DNA from: Egicoccus halophilus
GTDB taxonomy: Bacteria > Actinomycetota > Nitriliruptoria > Nitriliruptorales > Nitriliruptoraceae
DNA length: 64,000 nt
Assembly: GCF_004300825.1 (NCBI RefSeq)
Contig: NZ_CP036250.1
Location: 744,001-808,000, forward strand
Direction of reading: 5' to 3'
Shown here: positions 44,716 to 53,531 of the stretch, in pieces
Layout of the letters: each line of letters starts with the position of its first letter
Position numbering within the stretch: position 1 is the stretch's first letter
Position numbers and translations under genes: made by a program
The notes under the pieces: generated by a model
The model's database searches: none
The model's input: only the letters and a program-made list of their open reading frames with translations
Told to the model about the DNA's origin: nothing

Positions 44716-46083
44716 ATGCGGGAGACAAGGCGACTGCGGCGCACGGTGGCCGCACTGGGTGTGGTCGCGCTGGTGGCGACGGCATGTGGCGGAGGGGACG
44801 AGGGCGCCGCTCCGGCCGGCGAGGACGACGCGCCGGCGGCCGGTGAGGGCGACGACGCCGCCGGTGGGGAGATCCAGACCGACATCGGCGTCACCGACGA
44901 GCCCTGTCCGGAGGAGGTCAACCCGGACAACGGCTGCATCTACCTCGGCACGCTCTCGGACCTGACCGTCGGCCCGTTCGCGGCGCTGGGCGTGCAGATC
45001 GTCGAGGGCCAGGAGGCGTTCTGGCAGCGCGTCAACGAGCAGGGCGGCATCGGCGGCTACGACGTCAACGTCACCGAGTACACCCGCGACAACGAGTACA
45101 ACCCCCAGACCCAGTCCCAGCTCTACCGCGAGATCGAGCCCGACGTGCTCGCGCTCGCGCAGACGCTGGGCACGCCGCCGACCGAGGCGATCCTGCCCGA
45201 CATGGACGAGGACAACGTGGTCGGCGTCCCGGCGTCCTGGTGGTCGGGCTGGGACCACGAGTCCGCCGACTACGGCCTGATCCTCAACTCCGGGTACTCG
45301 TACTGCATCGAGTCCCAGATCGCGCTCGACTGGTCCGACGAGAACGAGGGCGAGATCACGAGCGTGATGGCGGTCGGGTACCCCGGCGACTACGGCGGTG
45401 ACGCGGCGGCCGGTGCCGAGGCCTGGGCCGAGGCCAACGACGTCGAGTACCTCGGCTTCGTCGAGACCGCCCCCAACGCGGTGGTCGGCTCGCAGGACGC
45501 CGCCATCGGCCAGGTCGTGGGCAGTGGCGCGGACCGCGTCATCGTCGCGGTCGGTCCGGCGGAGACCGCCGAGCTCGTCGGTGGGGCGATGGCCAACGGC
45601 TTCGAAGGGCGCTTCATCGGCTCCGTGCCGACCTGGAACCCGGCACTGATGGACTCCCCGGCCGCGCCCGCGCTCGAGGCGGTCTTCACGCACGTCGGTC
45701 CGTGGGAGCCCTTCACCGGGGACTCCGAGGCGCACCAGGCCATGCAGGAGCACCTGGGCGAGGGCAACCTGCCGACCAACGACGGCTGGACCTTCGGTTG
45801 GGTCTGGTCCTACCCCATGAAGTCGCTGCTCGAGCAGGCGGCGGCCAACGGCGACCTGACCCGCGAAGGGGTGCGCAACGCCATCGACGGGTTGACCATC
45901 GACTACGAGGGTGCGCTGCCCGAGCGCACGCTGACCGGTGACGCCAACGAGTCGGCCGTGCGCACGGCCGTCTTCGGCCAGCCCGACGCCGACGAGCCGC
46001 TGCGCCTGCGCACGATCGCGACCGGCGTGACGGGTCCGACGGCGGACGAGTACGACTACAGCTCCCCCTGCTCGGGCACCTAG
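44716..46083 (+). CDS. ABC transporter substrate-binding lipoprotein (Liv family)
   Basis: The 455-residue protein has a lipoprotein signal (VALVATAC, Cys24), an acidic Gly/Ala/Asp linker, and a periplasmic-binding-protein type I fold: YLGTLSDLTVGPFAALG, FWQRVNEQGGIGGYDV, VVGVPASWWSGWDHESA and GRFIGSVPTWNPALM. It delivers substrate to LivHM. The sequence between the two lobes (WWSGW) is aromatic-rich, which fits a ligand other than a plain branched-chain amino acid (inference). A strong terminator follows. Confidence 0.93.
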   Translation: MRETRRLRRTVAALGVVALVATACGGGDEGAAPAGEDDAPAAGEGDDAAGGEIQTDIGVTDEPCPEEVNPDNGCIYLGTLSDLTVGPFAALGVQIVEGQEAFWQRVNEQGGIGGYDVNVTEYTRDNEYNPQTQSQLYREIEPDVLALAQTLGTPPTEAILPDMDEDNVVGVPASWWSGWDHESADYGLILNSGYSYCIESQIALDWSDENEGEITSVMAVGYPGDYGGDAAAGAEAWAEANDVEYLGFVETAPNAVVGSQDAAIGQVVGSGADRVIVAVGPAETAELVGGAMANGFEGRFIGSVPTWNPALMDSPAAPALEAVFTHVGPWEPFTGDSEAHQAMQEHLGEGNLPTNDGWTFGWVWSYPMKSLLEQAAANGDLTREGVRNAIDGLTIDYEGALPERTLTGDANESAVRTAVFGQPDADEPLRLRTIATGVTGPTADEYDYSSPCSGT

Positions 46084-46101
46084 GCCCGACGGGACGAGCG
46101 T

Positions 46102-46132
46102 GGCTGGGGCGGTCCGACGGACCGCCCCAGCC
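46102..46132 (+). terminator. Terminator after the Liv operon
   Basis: GGCTGGGGCGGTCC (46102-46115) pairs with GGACCGCCCCAGCC (46119-46132), a perfect 14-bp stem with a 3-base loop, 18 bases after the stop. No T-tract follows. The remaining ~195 bases to the next gene show no other feature. Confidence 0.75.
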
Positions 46133-46328
46133 GTGTGTCAGCGTCTCGATGCCGACGATCCGGCCCGCTGCCGGGGCCTGCCGTCGCGGTGGCCCCTGAG
46201 GATCCGGGGCGGTCTCAGGGCCGGGCAAGGGTGCTCCCCGATGGTCGTCGCGACGGCGGACGACGACGCTGGAGGCAGCGGATCCACGGCCACCACCTCC
46301 CGAGCGGCCGCCGAACGAAGGAACGACG

Positions 46329-47105
46329 GTGACCTGCCAGCACTGCGGCGCGAGCCTCGAGACGACCGCGACGACCTGCCCCGTGTGCGGGACGAACGTG
46401 CCCGGCACGCCGGGCGCCTCCGGACAGCCCAGCGGGCACGAGGCGTGGCGGCAGCCCGGCGACCGGGCGTCCGGCGGGCGACCGGGCGATCCGACGGCCT
46501 GGGAGCAGCCGGGCGGGTCGGCGGCCTGGGAACCGTCGTCGGGTGACCTCGGTCGGGGGATGCCCCCCGGTGGTGCGGACCCGGGCACGTCGGGCGGCGG
46601 CTACGAGGGTGGCCATGGCGGCTCCAGCGGCTCCGAAGGTGGCTCCGGCGGTTATGGCGGCTATGGCGGCGGCTATGGCGGCGGCTACGGCGGCGGCTAC
46701 GGCGGCGGGGCTGCGTGGGGGCAACCGACGCTCCACCCGTCCGGCCTGCCCAGTGACATCCGGGCCTGGGGCATCGGCGCCCACGCGTCGGCGTACCTGG
46801 CCTTCATCGGTCTACCGATCGTGGGACCGCTGCTGACGTGGCTGATCAAGCGCGACCACCCGTTCGTCGACCATCACGGCAAGGAGTCGCTGAACTTCAA
46901 CCTCTCGTTCGCGCTGTACGCGGTGGTGCTGTTCGTGTCGGGCATCGTGTTCGGCGTGGTCACCCTGGGCATCGCGCTGTTGCCGATCGGCCTCGCCGGT
47001 GCCGTGCTGGGCGTGGTCTGGCTGGTCCTGCCCGTCGTTGCGGCCGTCAAGGCGGCCAACGGGGAGGGCTACCGCTATCCGTTGACCGTCCGCTTCGTGA
47101 AGTGA
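46329..47105 (+). CDS. DUF4870 membrane protein with N-terminal zinc ribbon
   Basis: The 258-residue protein starts at GTG. An N-terminal zinc ribbon (CQHCGASLETTATTCPVCG) is followed by a Gly/Ser/Tyr-rich stretch with repeated GGYGGGYGG units (about residues 75-125). The DUF4870 domain comes last: an IRAWGIGAHASAYLAFIG segment, KRDHPFVDHHGKESLNFNLSF, and three hydrophobic helices. DUF4870 proteins are small membrane proteins of unknown function. The fusion of a zinc ribbon with a low-complexity linker is common in actinobacterial membrane proteins. Confidence 0.85.
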   Translation: MTCQHCGASLETTATTCPVCGTNVPGTPGASGQPSGHEAWRQPGDRASGGRPGDPTAWEQPGGSAAWEPSSGDLGRGMPPGGADPGTSGGGYEGGHGGSSGSEGGSGGYGGYGGGYGGGYGGGYGGGAAWGQPTLHPSGLPSDIRAWGIGAHASAYLAFIGLPIVGPLLTWLIKRDHPFVDHHGKESLNFNLSFALYAVVLFVSGIVFGVVTLGIALLPIGLAGAVLGVVWLVLPVVAAVKAANGEGYRYPLTVRFVK

Positions 47106-47187
47106 GTCCGGCGCCGCTGGCGCCACCGACCGCGCGTCGTCCTCGGGGGCGGCGCGCCGTCGTGTCGCGCGCAGCCGTGCGGTGGGG

Positions 47188-47610
47188 TCACTGCACGAGC
47201 ACCTCGGTCAACAGCACCCGGTCGAGCCGGGTGTCGGGCGCGATGCCCCGGACGGCGTCGAGCAGGTCGCTGCGCAACTGGAGCTGACCGTCACCGCTGC
47301 GCAGCGTCGCGGCGTCGAGGGCGAGCCCCCGGTCGACGAGTGCGGCCCGCACGAGCTCGTCCCCGGCCTCGACCGGGCCGATGCCGTCCGTACCGACCAC
47401 CACGACGGCGAGTCCGATCCGGGCGTGGGCGCCGTCGCGCAGGGTCACGGTCTGCGGCTCGAAGGTCACGACGTGCTCGGAGACGTCGGGTTCTGCGGCG
47501 AACCACTGGAGTCGGACGCCCCACCAGCCGATGCAGAGGAGCGACACCACGATCGACACGGCGACGACTCCGCGCAGGCGGCGGTTCGACGGGACGGTCT
47601 GGGTGGTCAC
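47188..47610 (-). CDS. FliL-like single-pass membrane protein
   Basis: The 140-residue protein starts at GTG and has one N-terminal transmembrane helix (GVVAVSIVVSLLCIGWWGV). The extracellular domain ends with LRSDLLDAVRGIAPDTRLD and VLLTEVLVQ, which matches the end of FliL proteins (a helix followed by V-x-x-V-x-F/L-T-E/D-x-x-V-Q). FliL stabilises flagellar stators, but no flagellar gene is present in the window. The match is to the C-terminal pattern only. It is divergent from a large subtilase gene. Confidence 0.55.
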   Translation of the reverse strand: MTTQTVPSNRRLRGVVAVSIVVSLLCIGWWGVRLQWFAAEPDVSEHVVTFEPQTVTLRDGAHARIGLAVVVVGTDGIGPVEAGDELVRAALVDRGLALDAATLRSGDGQLQLRSDLLDAVRGIAPDTRLDRVLLTEVLVQ

Positions 47611-47736
47611 GGCAGGGCTCCGGTTCGGTCGACGCTCGGCGTCCGGGCCGCAGTTCGGCCCGGCAGGCGGAGGGGCCAGGTCCCTCGACCCATCCGCCCC
47701 GACCCGTCGGCAGGGACACGGAGGTCCTCAAGCGCC

Positions 47737-50658
47737 ATGGTCCGTACGACAGCAGGTTCTCTGCACCGGTTCGCGTCCTCGCGGCACGCGGCCATCGCCG
47801 CGCCCGTGGTCGCGCTGCTCCTGGTCGCCTCCGTCGTGGCCGCCAACGTCGGCCCGCCGAACGAGGAGCGGGGTGTGCTCGGCGCGGGCCCGATCGTCAC
47901 GCTCGACGGCGTCCCGCTCGAGCAGGTCGGATCCGCCGCCGTCGTGCGCGTCGACCCGGTCGACGGCCCTGGCGACGACCCGGCCACGACCGCCGATGCG
48001 CTGGCCGCACATCCGGGTGTGGGAGAGGTCCGGCGGCTGTTCGGGGACTGGTACGCGCTCGACGGGGTCGACGGCGCCACCGCGGCGACCTTCGACGGCG
48101 TGCTCGCCGCCCAGGACGACGCCCACGCCCAACTCGCCGCCACCGCCCGGCCCGAGCAGTGGCACCTGCACAACCGTGGTCAGCGGGTCGCGGGTCAGCC
48201 AGGCGCCGAGCCGGGTGCCGACATCGACTGGGAACGCACACAGCAGCCGTCGCTGGCCGCCACCGGTGCCGACGTCGTGGTCGCCGTGGTCGACAACGGC
48301 GTCGATGTCACGCATCCGGCGCTCGCGGGCCGGATCTGGCAGGACCAGGACGACGAGACCTGCGTCGAACTCGACACCTGCTACGGCTGGGACTTCGTGG
48401 CCGACGCGCCACTGGCCCTCGACCGCCCGGCGCAGGGGGCGGCCCACGGCACGTTGATCGCCGGAGCCATCGCGGCGGCGCCCGTGGTGGGCGGCACGTC
48501 GCGTCCGGGTGGCGTCGCCGTCGACGCCCGCATCATGCCCCTGACGATCACCTACGGCGACGACGGGTTCCTCGTCTCCCGCGCGGCGGCGGCCATCCGC
48601 TACGCCGTGGACCACGGCGCCGACGTCGTCAACGCGTCGTGGGGCACCCTGCCCGGGCAGGCACGGCCCGACGACGTGCCGGTCCTCGAGGACGCGATCC
48701 GCTACGCCCGGGACGCCGGCGTCGTGGTCGTCGCCGCAGCCGGCAACCAGCAGTCCGACCTCGACGTCGCGCCGGTCTACCCGGCGTCGTTCCCGCAGGA
48801 CAACCTGCTGACGGTCGCCGCGACGACGCCGAGCGACACCATCGCGACCTACAGCAACGTCGGGCGGGCCACCGTCGACGTCGCCGCCCCCGGATCGTCG
48901 ATCGTCGGGCCGAGTGTCGGCGGCGGGTACGCGACCCTGTCCGGGACCTCGATGGCGGCCGCGGTCACCTCCGGCGTGGTCGCGCAGACCCTGTCGGCCC
49001 GGCAGGACCTCGGAAGCGATGCCGCCGGTGCGGCCGCGCGCCAGGCCGTGGTGGCGGGCGCGACCCGGCTGTTCGGTCTGCGCGACCACGTGCGCAGCTC
49101 CGGGCGCGTGTCCGCCGCCGGTGCGCTCGGACTGCCGCCGCGACTCGACGGCGGGCTGGTCGTCACGGGCGAGGGCTTCGAGGCGATCGACCCGGACCGG
49201 GAATTCGTCGCGCGCCTGAACGTGCTGGCCCCCCGGACCAGCGAGCTGGCGTTCACGCTCGGTGTCTGGCACGACGGTGCCGTGCACGCCGTGGTCGGTC
49301 GTGACGTCGAGGTGACCGCCACCGGTCACATCGCGTCCGTCGGCGGTCCCAGCAGTGGCGCGGGCCGGCTCGGCCTGCCCCGGTTGCCGGACACCTCCGA
49401 CCTCGAGACGACGGGACGCGACTTCACGGTCGGCTCGCTGCTGCCCACGGGCCGCTACGTGCTGCTCGTCGAGGAGACCGCTCCGACCCGCCGGGCCGGC
49501 TACCTCGCGTTCCACGTCGGTGAACCACCGCTCGAGCACGACCCGGACACGTCCGGCGGACCGCTCGATCCCCTCGACCCCACGCGGCCCGACGACGGGT
49601 CGCACGCCGGTGACCCGGCGTGCGACGTGTCGGCCGCCGACTGCGACCTCGACGCCGCACCCGACTGCGACACCGAACCCCGTCCCGCGGCCTGTGACAC
49701 CGAGGGGCTGCCGCTCGACCCAGCCCCCGGTGACGGGGATCCGGGTGACGGGGACCCGGCCGACGGCGCGCCGGTGGGCGACGGCTGTCCGACCAACGCG
49801 ACGCTCGACGGCAACGGGGTGTGCGTCCCGTCGCTGCAGAACTGTGCCGATGGCCGCGCCCCGACCGACGGCACGTGTGCCCCGCAGCTCGCCGCCTGCC
49901 CGACGGGGACCACGCCACAGGGCGGCACGTGCGTCCCGGTGGGTGCGCCCGCGACCGGGACCCCGACGGCGGACGCGCCCGCGTCCGGCACGCCGTCACC
50001 GACCGAGAAGGAGTTCGTCCCGGTGTTCCCGCCGGAGGGGCCGATGAGCGGTCGGACGGTCGACGTCAAGGGGGACTGGAACGCGCCCGAGTGGGCCGGC
50101 GCCCGCGTGTTCTTCAATGAGCGCGAGGCCGTCGTGCTCGCCCCGCTGCGCACCGTCGCCGCGGTGCGGGCACCGGCCTACCCACGCCCCGGCTCGGTCC
50201 ACGTCAGCGTCCGGGCGCCCGGCGGCCGGCTGTTGGAGGCCTACGAACACGCCTTCACCTACGTGGACGGTTCGTCGACGACCGGCCCCTCGGCCCCGGG
50301 GTCGGGCTCGGGCGGCACCGGGACCGGTTCGGGCGGGAACGGCTCCGAGGGCGGCGGTTCGGACGCGACCGACGGCAACGACGGCGGCAGCAGCGGTGGT
50401 GGCGGCAGCGATGGCGGTGGCGGTGGCGACTCCGCCCCCGCGCCGGCGCCCGCACCCGGCACCGGACCGGCTCCGACGGACGAGGCCGGCTGGACCAGCG
50501 GGCAGCCCACGACGCTGCCGAACGGCCTGACGGTCGACCGCTTCACCGACGACCACCCGTTGAGCCGACTCACCGCCAGCGCATGGGGCGACGACCAGCG
50601 CTGCACGACCTCCCCGTGCCGCGGGACCTGGATCGACACCCGCAAGGGCCGGTTCTAG
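47737..50658 (+). CDS. Large secreted subtilisin-like protease with Cys-rich and IPT-like modules
   Basis: The 973-residue protein has an N-terminal signal/anchor (residues ~17-40), an S8 domain with Asp186 (VVDNGVDVTHPAL), His237 (AAHGTLIAGA) and Ser405 (SGTSMAAAV), and a beta-rich region to ~600. A Cys-rich segment of repeated 'C-x(n)-DG-x-C-x-P' units follows (about 625-740; GNGVCVPSLQNCADG, APTDGTCAP). Next are an IPT/TIG-like domain (about 755-840), a Gly/Ser-rich linker and a short terminal segment with two Cys. The subtilase is likely surface-held. A hairpin at 50680 follows the stop. Confidence 0.88.
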   Translation: MVRTTAGSLHRFASSRHAAIAAPVVALLLVASVVAANVGPPNEERGVLGAGPIVTLDGVPLEQVGSAAVVRVDPVDGPGDDPATTADALAAHPGVGEVRRLFGDWYALDGVDGATAATFDGVLAAQDDAHAQLAATARPEQWHLHNRGQRVAGQPGAEPGADIDWERTQQPSLAATGADVVVAVVDNGVDVTHPALAGRIWQDQDDETCVELDTCYGWDFVADAPLALDRPAQGAAHGTLIAGAIAAAPVVGGTSRPGGVAVDARIMPLTITYGDDGFLVSRAAAAIRYAVDHGADVVNASWGTLPGQARPDDVPVLEDAIRYARDAGVVVVAAAGNQQSDLDVAPVYPASFPQDNLLTVAATTPSDTIATYSNVGRATVDVAAPGSSIVGPSVGGGYATLSGTSMAAAVTSGVVAQTLSARQDLGSDAAGAAARQAVVAGATRLFGLRDHVRSSGRVSAAGALGLPPRLDGGLVVTGEGFEAIDPDREFVARLNVLAPRTSELAFTLGVWHDGAVHAVVGRDVEVTATGHIASVGGPSSGAGRLGLPRLPDTSDLETTGRDFTVGSLLPTGRYVLLVEETAPTRRAGYLAFHVGEPPLEHDPDTSGGPLDPLDPTRPDDGSHAGDPACDVSAADCDLDAAPDCDTEPRPAACDTEGLPLDPAPGDGDPGDGDPADGAPVGDGCPTNATLDGNGVCVPSLQNCADGRAPTDGTCAPQLAACPTGTTPQGGTCVPVGAPATGTPTADAPASGTPSPTEKEFVPVFPPEGPMSGRTVDVKGDWNAPEWAGARVFFNEREAVVLAPLRTVAAVRAPAYPRPGSVHVSVRAPGGRLLEAYEHAFTYVDGSSTTGPSAPGSGSGGTGTGSGGNGSEGGGSDATDGNDGGSSGGGGSDGGGGGDSAPAPAPAPGTGPAPTDEAGWTSGQPTTLPNGLTVDRFTDDHPLSRLTASAWGDDQRCTTSPCRGTWIDTRKGRF

Positions 50659-50679
50659 GTCTCCTCGAGGCGGCCCGGA

Positions 50680-50696
50680 AGGGGTGTCGGACCCCT
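50680..50696 (+). terminator. Terminator hairpin after the second subtilase
   Basis: AGGGGT (50680-50685) pairs with ACCCCT (50691-50696) around a 5-base loop, 21 bases after the stop. Confidence 0.4.
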
Positions 50697-50700
50697 GCAC

Positions 50701-50740
50701 TACCCTCGGTCGGCGACCCCGCGACGCACGCGTCGCGGGG
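50701..50740 (+). promoter_or_regulatory. pcrA promoter -10 and adjacent perfect hairpin
   Basis: A TACCCT -10-like box (50701-50706) is followed at once by a perfect 10-bp stem, CCCCGCGACG (50717-50726) with CGTCGCGGGG (50731-50740) and a CACG loop. The hairpin would lie in the 5' leader of the pcrA message, 30 bases before the GTG start, or be part of the upstream terminator. Confidence 0.4.
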
Positions 50741-50770
50741 CGTCGTCCACGACCGACCGAGGCCGCGCCC

Positions 50771-52948
50771 GTGTCCGCCGATCCCCGCCTGCTCGAAGGG
50801 CTCAACCCCGCCCAGCGCGACGCCGTCGAGACCGTCGACGGCCCCGTGCTGGTCGTCGCCGGCGCCGGGTCGGGCAAGACACGCGTGCTGACGCACCGCA
50901 TCGCGCACCTGATCCGCGACCGCCACGTGAGTCCCTTCGAGCTGCTCGCGATCACGTTCACGAACAAGGCCGCGGGGGAGATGGCGGCCCGCGTCGGCGG
51001 GCTGGTCGGGGACCGACTCTCGGACCGGATGTGGGTCACCACGTTCCACAAGGCGTGCGTGCGGATCCTGCGGCGCGAGCTGACGCGGCTGGGCTACCGC
51101 AGCGGGTTCACGATCTACGACGCCCAGGACTCCCAGCGACTGATCACGCAGATCGCCAAGGACCTCGGGCTCGACGACAAGCGGCTGTCGCCGCGGGCGA
51201 TCCAGCACGCGATCAGCAACGCCAAGGACGAGCTGGTCGACCACGAGACCTACGCCTCGCGCGCCGGCGCATGGCCGGAGATCCAGATCGCCGACGTCTA
51301 CCAGGCGTATCAGGAGCGGCTCCTGCGGGCCAACGCGCTCGACTTCGACGACCTCATCGTCAAGACGGTGGAGATCTTCCAGCTGTTCGACCCGGTCCTC
51401 GAACACTGGCAACAGCGCTTCCGCTACCTGATGGTCGACGAGTACCAGGACACCAACCGGGCCCAGTACCACCTGGTCAACCTGCTGGCCGCCAGGAACC
51501 GCAACCTCATGGTCGTCGGTGACCACGACCAGTCGATCTACGCCTTCCGGGGCGCCACCGTGCAGAACCTGCTGGACTTCGAGCAGGACTACCCAGACGC
51601 CACGGTCATCCCGCTGGTGCAGAACTACCGGTCGACCCAGACCATCCTCGACGCCGCGAACGCGGTCATTCGCAACAACGCCTCGCGCTACCCGAAGGAC
51701 CTGTGGACCGACCAGGGCCTGGGCGAGCAGGTCGTGCGCTACCACGCCGACGATGAGCACGACGAGGCCGCGTTCGTCGCCGAGGAGCTCGAGAAGCTGC
51801 GGACCGAGGGCTTCACCTTCGACGACGCGGCGGTCTTCTACCGGACCAACGCGCAGTCACGCGTGCTCGAGGACGTCTTCATCCGCGTCGGCGTCCCGTA
51901 CCGGGTGATCGGCGGGGTGCGCTTCTACGAGCGCAAGGAGATCAAGGACGTCCTCGCCTACGCCCGGCTGCTGGTCAACCCCGACGACGACGTCTCGGCG
52001 AGGCGGATCGTCAACACGCCGCGTCGCGGCGTGGGCGACCGGACCATCGAGGCCCTGGACTGGCACGCCCGCCGCGAGGGCGTCAGCTTCCTCGACGCGT
52101 GCCGTCAGGCCGAGCACGTCCAGGGGCTGGCGACCCGAGCGATCGGCGCGGTCACGTCGTTCGTCGAACTGCTCGACGGGCTGCGCACGGCGCTGGAGCA
52201 CGATCTCGCCGTCCCGGAGCTGATCGAGGAGATCTGGGACCGGACCGGCTACCTGCGCGAGCTCCAGGCCGAGCGCACGGTCGAGGCGCTCGGTCGCGAG
52301 GAGAACCTGCGCGAGCTGAAGTCGGTCGCCACCGAGGTCCACGAGCGTGGCGGTGGCGTGGTCGGGATGCCGGGGCTGGAGACGTTCCTCGAGTCCGTCA
52401 CGCTGGTCAGCGACCAGGACCAGCTCGACGACGCCGAGGACGGCACGGTCACCCTCATGACCTTGCACACCGCCAAGGGGCTCGAGTTCCCGGTGGTGTT
52501 CCTCGTCGGCATGGAGGACGGGGTGTTCCCGCACGTTCGCTCCCTCGACGACACGGCCGAGCTCGAGGAGGAACGGCGGCTGTGCTACGTCGGGCTGACC
52601 CGCGCGGAGCAGCGGCTCTACGTCACCCACGCCGACCACCGCACGCTGTGGGGCGGTACCTCGTACAACCCGCCGTCGCGGTTCCTCGACGAACTGCCCG
52701 ACGCGCTGGTCGAACGGCGCGGAGCGACACGCGTCACCTCGGCGGCGTCCCGTCGCCGGGACAAGGAGCTGCTCGAGATCGCGGGCGAGGAGTTCCGCCC
52801 GGGGGACCGGGTGCTGCACACCAAGTTCGGGCCCGGAACGATCGCGTCACTGACCGGTGAGGGCGAGCGCGCGGAGGCGACGGTCGACTTCGACAAGGCC
52901 GGGCGCAAGCACCTGGTGCTCGCCTATGCCCCGCTGGTGCGGACGTGA
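50771..52948 (+). CDS. pcrA: ATP-dependent DNA helicase PcrA/UvrD
   Basis: This 725-residue superfamily 1A helicase starts at GTG. It has Walker A (AGAGSGKT, residues 30-37), motif Ia (LLAITFTNKAAGEM), motif II (MVDEYQDTNRAQ), motif III (VVGDHDQSIYAFRGA), motif IV (QNYRSTQTIL), motif V (VTLMTLHTAKGLEFPVVFLVG) and motif VI (ERRLCYVGLTRAEQRLYV). The C-terminal tudor-like domain, FRPGDRVLHTKFGPGTI, binds RNA polymerase in PcrA. It unwinds DNA in repair and transcription-coupled processes. Confidence 0.97.
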   Translation: MSADPRLLEGLNPAQRDAVETVDGPVLVVAGAGSGKTRVLTHRIAHLIRDRHVSPFELLAITFTNKAAGEMAARVGGLVGDRLSDRMWVTTFHKACVRILRRELTRLGYRSGFTIYDAQDSQRLITQIAKDLGLDDKRLSPRAIQHAISNAKDELVDHETYASRAGAWPEIQIADVYQAYQERLLRANALDFDDLIVKTVEIFQLFDPVLEHWQQRFRYLMVDEYQDTNRAQYHLVNLLAARNRNLMVVGDHDQSIYAFRGATVQNLLDFEQDYPDATVIPLVQNYRSTQTILDAANAVIRNNASRYPKDLWTDQGLGEQVVRYHADDEHDEAAFVAEELEKLRTEGFTFDDAAVFYRTNAQSRVLEDVFIRVGVPYRVIGGVRFYERKEIKDVLAYARLLVNPDDDVSARRIVNTPRRGVGDRTIEALDWHARREGVSFLDACRQAEHVQGLATRAIGAVTSFVELLDGLRTALEHDLAVPELIEEIWDRTGYLRELQAERTVEALGREENLRELKSVATEVHERGGGVVGMPGLETFLESVTLVSDQDQLDDAEDGTVTLMTLHTAKGLEFPVVFLVGMEDGVFPHVRSLDDTAELEEERRLCYVGLTRAEQRLYVTHADHRTLWGGTSYNPPSRFLDELPDALVERRGATRVTSAASRRRDKELLEIAGEEFRPGDRVLHTKFGPGTIASLTGEGERAEATVDFDKAGRKHLVLAYAPLVRT

Positions 52949-53021
52949 CCGCCGCGGCCGGCGCGCTCCCCGGCCGCCACTACGGTTGACGCACCGCGAT
53001 TCCGGCCAGGAGCGAACCACG

Positions 53022-53483
53022 GTGACGAAGCGGACACGCAGCGTGTGGGCGAGCCGGCTGGTCGAGGCCGACCGGCAGCGCGTCTTCGACCTGCTCGCCG
53101 ATCCGGCGATGCATCCCGTGCTCGACGGCTCCGGGACCGTCCGCGACGTCCAGCCCGGCGGGCCCGACCGTCTGGGCCCCGGGGTCCGGTTCGGGATGTC
53201 GATGCAGGTCGGCGTGCCCTACCGGATCCTCAACACGGTGGTCGAATTCGAGGAGGGGCGACGCATCGCCTGGCGGCACTTCCACGGGCACCGCTGGCGC
53301 TACGAGCTCGAGGACGCCACCACCGAGGACGGCCGTCCGGCGACGCAGGTGACCGAGACGTTCGACTGGTCGCAGGCGCTCACCAAGCGTTGGCTCGACC
53401 TGTCGTCGGTGCCGCGACGCAACCTCGTCGGCATCGAGCGGACGCTGGCACGCCTCGAGCGCCACCTGCGCGAGCAGAGCTGA
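53022..53483 (+). CDS. SRPBCC (START-like) family protein
   Basis: The 153-residue protein starts at GTG after AGGAG. It shows the polyketide-cyclase/SRPBCC pattern: SRLVEADRQRVFDLLADPAMHP at the N-terminus, LNTVVEFEEGRRIAWRH in the middle and TQVTETFDWSQ near the C-terminus, ending in a long helix (NLVGIERTLARLERHL). Such proteins bind hydrophobic ligands in a deep cavity. No specific ligand can be assigned. Confidence 0.88.
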   Translation: MTKRTRSVWASRLVEADRQRVFDLLADPAMHPVLDGSGTVRDVQPGGPDRLGPGVRFGMSMQVGVPYRILNTVVEFEEGRRIAWRHFHGHRWRYELEDATTEDGRPATQVTETFDWSQALTKRWLDLSSVPRRNLVGIERTLARLERHLREQS

Positions 53484-53489
53484 CCGCCA

Positions 53490-53520
53490 CGCGCCGGCGC
53501 CACCGGACGGCGCCGGCGCG
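53490..53520. terminator. Bidirectional terminator between convergent genes
   Basis: CGCGCCGGCGCC (53490-53501) pairs with GGCGCCGGCGCG (53509-53520), a perfect 12-bp stem with a 7-base loop in the 48-bp gap between convergent genes. Confidence 0.7.
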
Positions 53521-53531
53521 ATCGGGCCGGC

